NCBI GenBank assembly: GCA_008000375.1
Contig: SMOI01000454.1
Span: 1 to 22,577 of the forward strand
Reading direction: 5' to 3'
Source: Poteriospumella lacustris
Lineage: Eukaryota; Sar; Chrysophyceae; Chromulinales; Dinobryaceae
Length of the DNA stretch: 22,577 nt
Below, piece by piece: positions 8,401 to 15,643 of the stretch; position 1 is the first letter of the stretch; each line of letters starts with the position of its first letter. The position numbers and the translations under genes are program-made. The notes under the pieces are model-generated. The model was not told where the DNA came from. It ran no database searches and saw nothing but the letters and a program-made list of their open reading frames with translations.

Positions 8401-9355
8401 TACCGAGATAGAGGCATCGAACGGACACGGCGAAACGTGGACACCCACTCCCCTTAAAGGCGCTTCAGGGAAAAATTCGGGGAATCTTTCTGGAAAATAA
8501 CTAAAACCGAACATTGGATTTCGCTCTTTCCCTAGGCTGGCGAATCTAGGATTCTATATTTCTTGAACTTCGCTTTGTCCATTAATTCATACACACCGCG
8601 AGCAAATCGCTTTCTTTCTACCGTTAGGATTAGGGTTAGTAAGCTCTGATCATTATCGTCATCATCATGCACACCATAGCAACGTTGCGCTTGTTGGTGC
8701 AATTGTCACAAAAGTCACTGGTGGCGATGATTTTTTTGGATCATATGATGCAACTCCTTTCAAATAGACTTCATCAATCGATCATGTATTCTCCTTGTTA
8801 TCGCAGACAAACCTGTCCCGATACCTGTACAAAACCCTGTACCTGCTTATTTGGAGGTTTTCGATTGCCACTAAAGCCCTGCATATGCCTGTGTTGACAA
8901 GTCCGCTCAAATTCTGCACAAGGGAACCCACCATAGACTTATTTCATCCTATTTTCAATTAATATCGGCACTGCAGTATTACTTTTCGACAAATGGTTTG
9001 ATATGCAGTGTAAGGAGCGTAATGCTGAAATTCTTTCGATAAAAATAATCCAGGGGTGCTCTATTCCTCGGAGCTAACCCGCCAAAGCTTTGGAAAAGGA
9101 AACATAGCGAAAGCAGTGTGTTGTTGGATCTTTCAGGAAGTACGACAACAAACTCAAGAAGACCGAAAAGGTGGACCAATCCTAATGCGCGGTTGAAGAT
9201 CATTGAGGGATGTTTGGAGTCTCCTTTCGCCGTCCATTCCGAATGAATCGATTGGAAGTAATACTCAATAACTGTGTGAAGACCTATCCATGATGCACTT
9301 CCCAACAGGGAAATATTCAACATGGAGTATACCCCTGAAGCCCTAAACAAGCTCG
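8401..9355. other. Mostly featureless; one long unassigned frame
   Basis: A minus-strand frame at 8979-9350 (123 codons, no ATG at its start; internal ATGs exist) begins near the inner end of the inverted-repeat arm. It has hydrophobic stretches (LGLVHLFGLLEFVVVL) but no domain I recognise. A short telomere-like AGGATTAGGGTTAG lies at 8627-8640. No other feature is seen. Confidence 0.3.
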
Positions 9356-9453
9356 CATCCGAGTGGTCAGCACAATGTTGCGCGACACTGTGTCACGCAA
9401 ATGTGCACCAGACAACGTCTGGTTGCGGTTCTGCTTCTTCTTTAGTCTCTACC
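9356..9453 (-). repeat. Right arm of the long inverted repeat (partner 1-103)
   Basis: Reverse complement matches 22-103 with few differences through 9356-9433, and more weakly to 9453. It holds the hairpins ACCAGAC/GTCTGGT (loop AAC) and GACAC/GTGTC. Inward similarity ends at CATCCGAGTGGTC (9356). Confidence 0.75.
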
Positions 9454-9608
9454 TATGTATATTGCTTTACAACTCACCCCAGAGTTTCTCCCCAAAGGTT
9501 TGAGGAGGAGTTACCTTCCCGTGGAAGGTATTGAGGTGCTACTAATGGGATTTCAAGTAATAACACGCCCCATGTTAACGCTTCTGTTTTCACAGAAAAT
9601 AGTCTCGA

Positions 9609-9872
9609 ATGTCAAACGTTCCTTCGTCTGCAACTCCAGCCTCAGTTGCGGGGGCACCAGTGCCTCAAGCTATGGATGCGCAGTTGATAGTCTCACTGTT
9701 GAAAGAGCAGCCGATGCCCTTTAAGGAACAACGTTAACGTATGCGATTCACTCTTGATGATATGGGTAGGGTTAGTCGCATGGAAAACAGGGTCGAAGAT
9801 TTGGAGGAGTCTGCTATCTCCAAACAGAGGAGTCGACGTGGACTGCTATCTCCAAACAGAGTATCGGAGTGA
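9609..9872 (+). pseudogene. Gag-like coiled-coil fragment, broken
   Basis: An ATG at 9609 opens a frame starting MSNVPSSATPASVAGAPVPQ, Ala/Pro/Ser-rich, with VSLLKEQPMPFKEQR before a TAA at 9735. The same frame continues with DDMGRVSRMENRVEDLEES, a clear heptad-like coiled coil, to a TGA at 9870. This composition resembles the N-terminus of retroelement gag proteins, though I cannot name a family. CTTCTGTTTTCACAG at 9581-9595 would be a good splice acceptor just before the ATG. A 32 bp duplication breaks the frame at 9811-9861. A Ser/Asp-rich stretch (SDVSSSTRTGEDDSRDRD) follows in another frame. Confidence 0.4.
9811..9861 (+). repeat. 32 bp-period partial duplication
   Basis: CTGCTATCTCCAAACAGAG occurs at 9811-9829 and 9843-9861. 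The period is not a multiple of three, so it shifts the gag-like frame. Confidence 0.9.
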
Positions 9873-10004
9873 ATCTAAACCTCTGGTACAGCTGCAGGAT
9901 CGGATGTATCGTCATCAACGCGTACAGGTGAAGATGATTCCCGTGACAGAGACTTCATGATGGCAGGCCCTTCCCGTGCGAACGTCGCTCGAAGTGAGCG
10001 CGTC

Positions 10005-10093
10005 GCTGGAGCTTGTTCGTCTCCGACACCACTGCGTCGTGCGACGGAGCAGAGCCGATACGGCCGCTGTCGCGCCGACCGCGGCGTCCTTCC
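10005..10093 (+). repeat. CG-rich segment, copy A (partner 19339-19422)
   Basis: The core GCCGATACGGCCGCTGTCGC, then GCCGACCGCGGCGTCCT, matches the partner with few differences, and weaker similarity extends left to GCTGGAGCTTGTTCG. Downstream, a perfect hairpin GTGGGCC/GGCCCAC (loop GACAC) lies at about 10171-10189. One frame reads ADTAAVAPTAAS here and ADTAAVASTAAS in the partner, so a shared Ala-rich coding exon is possible. Confidence 0.65.
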
Positions 10094-10319
10094 TCCGACG
10101 CGACGACGCTGCTCAGCAGCGCGTCGGCGGAGTCGTGTCTTCTTTTCGACGTTGCTGCGTCGCGCGACGGCGTGGGCCGACACGGCCCACGTCACAATTG
10201 GCTGGGTCGTAAACAGGACTGCCAGAATAGCCAAAGTCAAAACCTTGATCAACAACGAAAAACCTTAACCTCCTCCAACAAGCATGTTTAGAGGATATAT
10301 CACTGTCAAAAATGGAACA

Positions 10320-10490
10320 ATTCCCTTAGTGGAACAGTAGTACTACTGTGACCCCTACAGGGTCAGGACGCTTTTATTGAATGTCGCATCCCCAGATGTC
10401 GTGTCGCCTTTGGGAATCTAGGTTTGCACAGGACATATTGTGTAGTTCTTGCACCGTATGTATAGATGGAAGAATGCAATAAACGTACAT
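10320..10490 (+). repeat. ~210 bp TIR element, copy 6, left part
   Basis: Left end ATTCCCTTAGTGGAAC, palindrome ACAGTAGTACTACTGT, GGGTCAGGACGCTTTTATTG and AATAAACGTACAT, then the consensus stops. The missing right end is found 2.34 kb away at 12833-12880 in the same orientation. Confidence 0.85.
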
Positions 10491-10534
10491 ATGGTCCGAA
10501 ATGACTTGCACCACGGGGAATCCTTTCCCACGTA

Positions 10535-10698
10535 CTCTTAGCTGCTCTCTATCTTGGTCACGATGCCATGCTTCGATCCGCGGAGATCCTCGCAACAAAA
10601 GTAAAGGACGTNNNNNNNNNNCTCTTAGCTGCTCTCTATCTTGGTCACGATGCCATGCTTCGATCCGCGGAGATCCTCGCAACAAAAGTAAAGGACGT
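10535..10698 (+). repeat. Identical 77 bp sequences on both sides of an assembly gap
   Basis: 10535-10611 and 10622-10698 are identical over 77 bp (both start CTCTTAGCTGCTCTC and end AAAGGACGT), separated only by the Ns. This is what two overlapping contig ends look like when scaffolded without merging. Confidence 0.9.
10612..10621. other. Assembly gap (10 N)
   Basis: Ten undetermined bases. The gap size is nominal and the real distance may be negative, an overlap of 77 bp. Confidence 1.
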
Positions 10699-11104
10699 CA
10701 TCATCGAGCGGGGAGCACAACACCTCATCCTGCAACTCAACCGATCCAAGTGTCATCGTAAAGGAGAAGCCCAGACGGTTGTGCTGGTGGACAGAGCTGG
10801 ACCGTGCGCATTCAAATTGCTGAAAACGCTCATGATGACACTGCGAGGATTCCCCAATGAATATATCTTCCAGTCACGATCCCACCCAGATCAACAGCTT
10901 CATCGGTCATGGCTGGCCCACGGCATCAAGCTTGCACTCAGTCAGATACAAATCAACCCTGCACTATTCTCAACCCACTCCCTAAGAGCGGGAGGAGCAA
11001 CTGATCTCATGCGAGCGAATGTCCCTCTCGACGTTGGAGATCCGATGAAGCGCTCAAGTATCTCCGTGATGATATCTTCGTGGGATACATGTGTCAACAA
11101 GTAA

Positions 11105-12838
11105 GGTTTGATGCTCTCTTACTTGTTCAAGCTTGTTGTCCAAGATACCGAGTCCCTTCTGTGGCTTCCTGCGCTGAGTGCCATGCAGATATGCCTCGTC
11201 AGGCCCTTAGCTCGCGCGATGTCTTGTACCGGGACAGGACAGTTTAAGATAGAGCCATTCGCCAACGTTCTTGCGAGCGCGTCACCAGATGCATGGCCGA
11301 GGCGGGCTTGCATCTCCCTTGCTGCTCGAGCCCGATGCACCTGGTCCTTCGTGTACGCGGATTCACGCTCGCCAACGGTAGTCATCATGGTGGTGTGCGT
11401 TGGCGCCCGGAGCAGCTCTCCATCGGCCACGTAGAGCCCGTTGCGATTCAAAGCGAAGAATAGGGGCGTTGCGCACACTTGGATGTGGACCACTTAAGTG
11501 GGAATTGCTCTTCCACTTAATCTTGTGAGGACCTCTTTCTATCTGGTTAAACGATAAAATGTTTGCCGTTCCCGTTGGGGCATAGTAGACTGGACCAACC
11601 CCGAGGAACGTTCCGGTCAAGGACGTTTGCACAGCATCTCCGGCGAAGCCTCCGATCTTGATGGGTGGCCCCGGGCCAATGTTATCCAGTAATTGGGGAT
11701 TGTTAAATACCGAGACGTTCGCTTGGTTGTCCAGTAGTATGTCCCAGACAGGATGTGTTGCCCTTGGTCATGTACACGGCTTCATCTCCTTCGAAGCCGT
11801 ATGTGTTGGCTGCGAACCTCGTGTTACCTTTGGTGACCGCCTCCTTAGCGGCGTCGAGCTTAGGACACACTCGGATGAAGTGTGTCACCCGACTGCTCAC
11901 ATAGGTCACATACGTGGGGGGACTGCTTTGCGCCCTTCTGCGTAGCGCCACCCTTCTTGCCTTTCTTGGTCCCTCGGTTGTTCCCTCCGCTTTGGAGGCT
12001 GTCGGCCGTAGTAGCGTAAGCAACGGGGTTATTAAAACGGTTTCTCGGATTCCCGGAATTGGGGGGGGGGTTCGACCCACTCTTTCGCCAGCTTGTAGGC
12101 TGCGTTGACTGTTCGGGGATAGCCGGCAATGGCTCCCGATGATACCATGTCTTGCATGTCCATCAAAAATCGTCCATATCGGGACCTGTCAAGTTGCTGC
12201 AGAAAGGGTCTTGCCCGAAGGGGTTCGGGAACCATAGGGCAGCCGTAGGTTTCCATTGTTGAGGTAAGCTTCACAAATATCTCGTTGTATGCATGGATTC
12301 ACCGAAATCTTGTCTGCACATCTGGTAGGCACGCACAAGTTGATAAAGTTGAGACTCTTTGTTCGCCGATGTGCCCGGATGACCTCGACCAACTTCCAAA
12401 GCTTCAGTGGATCATTTGCAGCACGGATGACCTGGTCCGCCGTTGGGTGATTGACAGCAGGAGCGCGAAGATCCTTACGTTTTCCTGTTGCGCCGCCAGC
12501 CTGTTGTCCAGGAGCATCCTGGCTGCCTGGTAGGCTTGGGCCTCCAGGAGCTTGCTCTGGGCCTTCTCCGGCATCGTCCGGATCAGTTCATCCAACTCTT
12601 TGAGCACGGCATCGGTGCCCTGGTCAGTCAGCTCCTCGTCCTCTTCATCTTCTTGGAGATCTTCATCGTCTTCAGTTGTCGCGTCTTGCGGCAAGTCTTC
12701 GACTGGCTCGATGGAGGTGTCCTGCTTGGACCTCGTTTTTCGACAGTGCGCTGGTGCTGGCTTGGGTTTTCCAAGCTCCACCATTCGACGGTGCGCCGTG
12801 CGCACGAATGACAACGAGTCTTCGCCGGTGTAGTACAC
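11105..12838 (-). pseudogene. Ty1/copia gag, protease and pre-integrase region, decayed
   Basis: Read right to left. An acidic, coiled-coil N-terminal part starts near MVELGKPKPAPAHC (about 12782) with a long Asp/Glu run. NHPTADQVIRAANDPLKLW follows, then FLQQLDRSRYGRFLMDMQD and YPRTVNAAYKLAKEW, which match the copia gag pattern. A CX2CX4HX4C zinc knuckle (CDLC, then HFIRVC in another frame) lies around 11880-11910. The protease reads LLDNQANVSVF (11705-11740), with GPVYYAPTGTANILSF after it. The pre-integrase domain reads NGLYVADGELLRA and AREMQARLGHASGDALA up to NCPVPVQDIARAKG. The integrase core and beyond are absent. At least five frame changes are needed, one of them at a run of ten G. 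The gag would form the particle and the protease would mature it, but this copy is dead. Confidence 0.85.
12061..12070 (+). repeat. G10 homopolymer at a gag frameshift
   Basis: Ten G (ten C in the coding sense) coincide with the switch from KLAKEWVEPPP to the next gag frame. Either slippage in the genome or a sequencing length error could cause it. Confidence 0.9.
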
Positions 12839-12880
12839 GTGAGTACGGTTTCACTAAGGGTCCTCGCGCTTAGCTCTGGT
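12833..12880 (+). repeat. ~210 bp TIR element, copy 6, right part
   Basis: GTACGGTTTCACTAAGGG followed by TCCTCGCGCTTAGCTCTGGT is the right end of the family and complements the left part at 10320-10490. Confidence 0.85.
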
Positions 12881-13055
12881 TAATAAGGGCTACGTTAACT
12901 GACTTGACACTTGGTACAAAAGGTTTGGCTTTTTACAAACTTTGACCAAAAGCTTCAGCTTTTCCCCAGCATAACACATAGTACCAACCTCATGTTACAT
13001 AACATGAAGGTCACCATTTCTGATGTCTTGGCAACCGAGGATAGCTAAATCGGTA
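12881..13055. other. No recognisable feature
   Basis: A short AT-rich stretch between TIR copy 6 and the Tc1 remnant. It may hold one terminus of the Tc1 element, but I could not define the inverted repeat. Confidence 0.35.
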
Positions 13056-13996
13056 TTAAATACAACTGTGGCGACGTGTTATACAAATACAATTAGCAAC
13101 GAATTTACATGATTTTAGTACTTCGTGGGAAATAGATCCCTTATTAGCAATTACTGCCCGACATCTATCGGGCATACTATCGACTAGTCGGATTAATAAG
13201 TCCACTGGAAGACGCTCCACTCCATTCTTAAGCATGCAAACAATTCTTCTTTTGTGTTTGCCTTCCTCGACAGGGTTTGTTGGTCGAGGATGGACCAGAG
13301 GTTTTCGATGGGATTCAAGTCGGGAGATTGTGCGGGCCAGGGCAACAGAGGCACTTGGTTCTCTTGAACCCACTCGCGAACAACAATCGCGGTGTGTTTA
13401 GGATCGTTGTTCTGCTGAAATGTCCAATTTCCTCGCCCAAAGAGGCGGTCAGCACTTGGTATCATATGCTCATCCAGTATGTTCAGGTATGTTTCCTTAA
13501 CCATAGTGCCTTCAATGGCCATTAAATCGCCCACACCGTTCGCTGAAAAGGCACCCCATACGTTGATCTTGGTGTCGTGTTTGACGGTCCCTCTGATAAA
13601 ACGATAGCTGTATCGTTCGTTGGCCAATCGCCAGACCCTCACACGACCGTTGTAGCGAAGTACGAACGGAAACTCGTCCGACCATAGCACACGCCGCCAT
13701 TGTTCTGGGGTCCAGTCCAATTGAGCACGACACCAATCCACTCATTTTCGGCGGTTCGCGGCATTGATAAAAGGATTGTTAACAGCCCAGTAAGAATTAA
13801 ACTCTCCGGACTCTTTTATGCGGGCGCGAATTAAACTCACACAACTAGGCAAGGCAGCCGCCTCTTGTATCTCTCTGGCCGAAACAAACCGATTGCGCTT
13901 GTAATTATCGATAAATGCCATCAAAATACCACAATTGGCAAAGGATTCATTCATGGAAGAAATCAAGGACATTGGTCGAAAGCTATTGACATCCAA
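13056..13996 (-). pseudogene. Tc1/mariner transposase (DD34E type), inactivated
   Basis: From right to left: a helix-turn-helix region (FVSAREIQEAAALPSC, SLIRARIKESGEF, NNPFINAANRRK), an in-frame TGA at 13742-13744, then VDWCRAQLDWTPEQWRR, VLWSDEFPF (first catalytic Asp), VNVWGAFS-like NVWGAFSANG, FQQNNDPKHTA, and SPDLNPIENLW (the Glu). Spacing fits DD34E, but the second catalytic Asp of the usual QQDNDPKH motif is Asn here (codon at 13409-13411). A frameshift near 13226-13236 moves the conserved C-terminus (LVDSMPDRCRAVIANKG) to another frame ending at 13056. A usual first helix-turn-helix is not evident upstream. In active relatives the enzyme cuts and joins at TA. This copy has three independent lesions. 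TIRs were not resolved. Confidence 0.9.
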
Positions 13997-14293
13997 TTCT
14001 AACCGAGAGACGCAGAACCCGCAGAAAACCCCACATTCGCGGTTGGTGCGCTTTATCTTGAGAAAACTGTATATTCAACTGATGTTTCAGATTTAATTTG
14101 CAGTTGACCTGTCGAACCAGAAATGATGCCTTCGCGACAGGCAGTAGAATGACGCGCAGTTGCCCCCAGGTGACACAAGCGGGTTGTTGTTGAAGGAGAT
14201 GACTTCAGCCGGCCCATTCCCACGTAAAATGCTGTCCTCAAAATCGAATATTCCACTTGAAGTATTGATCTTCTTTACACCGCACATTACCCT
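13997..14293. other. No recognisable feature between two TE remnants
   Basis: A 64-codon minus-strand frame (14093-14287) without ATG-supported homology is the longest plausible frame. The stretch presumably contains the 5' end of the Tc1 element and the broken edge of the Ty3 fragment. Confidence 0.35.
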
Positions 14294-15403
14294 TGCAAAG
14301 TTATTGCTCTACGACATCTCAAAGCCATCGTTTTTGACGAGCGTGTCAAAGATCGTTGGTCCTCCCCTTTAGTCCTGCCCTTAATCCAGGTTTTTATCAA
14401 CCGCTTTGACAGCTCCGAAACCGGCGTGGTCCCGTTCCATGCTCACTTTGGATCTGTCGACGCCCCCATCCATTTCCATATGCCGGATTCATGGGACCCT
14501 TCTACGCGCGCAACGGCCTATCTCCAACGTCTAGATGAGAATTTGCAACTTGTTCGTTCCCTGTCTCATGATTTCCAACGCTCCATTATCTCCTCGCGTA
14601 CGTCGCCGAATCCCCATTCATCGGTTCACAACACTTTTCAAAAGGACGACTTGGTTCTTTTCCAGCGTTTGGCTCCCGACGAACATCTTCCGGCGAAACT
14701 GGAACCACGATACACTGGTCCCTTTCGTGTTGTTTCCCACGATCGGAACGATATCTCCTGTCGAAGCCTTATCGATGGAGCTATCCGTGTTTTCCATGTT
14801 TCCCGCCTTAACTTTTCACGGGCTCCGATGCAGATGCCTTTCGTCTGGCACAACTTGGTTCGCCGCCTCATCTCATACGCTTGTGATCCATATGTTCGCA
14901 CTTCCATTGATTTCTTGGTTGAGTATGATGATGGCTCCTCTCTTTGGGTCCCTTAATCCAAGGACATCGCTGACACCTTGCCCTTCGAGGATTTCTGCCG
15001 ATCTCGCCCAGAGCTTGCGTTCCTTCTCTTCCCAGCTTCGGATCCCAGACCTCGCTTAGCAGCTCTCAATCGCTCCCGTATCACGGCGGTCGCTCCGGGA
15101 GATCGCGTTTACGTTGATCTCCGCTATTATGGTTCTTCGTGGTTCAAGTCCTTGCCTCTCCCCGACTTGTTTACCACCATTTATCTGCTGGAATACACTT
15201 ACGACTCTTGGGCGAATCCTTCGCATACCCGTATTCGTGTCCATTGCCCATTGTTCAACGAGACCTTCGTTGTTGCCAATGCTTTCGTTCTGCATTACGG
15301 CTCTCAGCGTTGGGCAGACTCTTACACCCTTACACCAGGTGAGGTTGTTCTGAATGCTTCATGGTGTACTTCCTACCCAGCTCTTTTACCAGCTGCCAAA
15401 TGA
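14294..15403 (+). pseudogene. Ty3/gypsy integrase C-terminal half and pol tail
   Basis: The fragment opens in the integrase core ([32 protein letters not shown]), continues with [12 protein letters not shown] and [11 protein letters not shown], and reaches the chromodomain-like tail ([23 protein letters not shown]). A TAA at 14954-14956 interrupts, but the same frame then runs on from [20 protein letters not shown] through [18 protein letters not shown] to a TGA at 15401-15403. Related elements normally read through this point (W-x-P-aromatic-SKD), so the TAA is likely a single-base lesion of an aromatic codon. The catalytic residues, RT, RNase H and protease are missing 5' of 14294. It may be the missing half of the kind of element seen at 19429-22577, but in the opposite orientation. 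Confidence 0.85.
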
Positions 15404-15479
15404 CATGTGCCATGTGCCAAATGACATGTGCCAAATGACATGTGCCCAGTGACTTGTGACATGTGCCAAGTGACTTGTG
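15394..15479 (+). repeat. 14 bp minisatellite at the end of the Ty3 pol frame
   Basis: The unit TGCCAAATGACATG occurs intact at 15394, 15415 and 15429, with half-units and the variant TGCCAAGTGACTTG after them. The pol stop codon lies in the first unit, so repeat growth happened at the frame end. Confidence 0.85.
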
Positions 15480-15643
15480 CGGTCTGGACGAGTTCTAAGT
15501 GACCTGTGACTTGCCACTACGAGCCACACGGGACTTGCCCCTTGTTTCCCATCGGATCATTTTCTCCCGTTCTCTTCCTGTTTCTTAGTGGCCCTTCGTC
15601 TCCACAAACTCTGGATTATCTTGTCCTAGCGTGAAGTTAATCC
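15480..15643. other. No recognisable feature
   Basis: Spacer between the end of the plus-strand pol frame and the end of the minus-strand frame. Confidence 0.4.

Larger units (their letters stand above)
10505..11104 (+). pseudogene. Tyrosine recombinase fragment (Crypton/DIRS-like), broken
   Basis: The frame reads LLAALYLGHDAMLRSAEIL (box I Arg in LRS), ATKVKDVIIERG, LRGFPNEYIF and STHSLRAGGATDLM (the H-x-x-R of box II), which is the catalytic core order of tyrosine recombinases. After VPLDV the sequence jumps frame: WRSDEALKYLRDDIF, holding the candidate nucleophile Tyr, is read in another frame. A short deletion, not a multiple of three, seems to lie between DV and W, removing residues before the Tyr. 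The N-terminal part is missing, with a TGA upstream at 10502. A 10-N gap lies in box I. Cryptons and DIRS-like elements both carry such enzymes, and the fragment is too short to decide. No reverse transcriptase is attached. Confidence 0.75.
10491..12832. mobile_element. Composite insertion splitting TIR copy 6
   Basis: The block separates the left and right parts of one TIR element. It contains a plus-strand tyrosine-recombinase fragment and a minus-strand copia fragment, tail to tail. GTACA occurs at both junctions (10485-10489 and 12833-12837) and could be a 5 bp target duplication, but GTAC-containing sequence is native to this part of the element, so this is weak. The block ends do not show TG...CA LTR ends. 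Confidence 0.45.

Noticed and set aside
9875-10255. Minus-strand 126-codon frame with a hydrophobic, signal-peptide-like start and Arg-rich body (effector-like)
   Set aside because: Its start codon is TTG and no ATG exists upstream in frame, there is no true R-x-L-R motif, and it overlaps the CG-rich repeat, which gives Arg-rich frames on either strand.
13056-13373. A separate 105-codon gene overlapping the Tc1 remnant
   Set aside because: LVDSMPDRCRAVIANKG is the usual Tc1 transposase C-terminus; this frame is the frameshifted continuation of the transposase.
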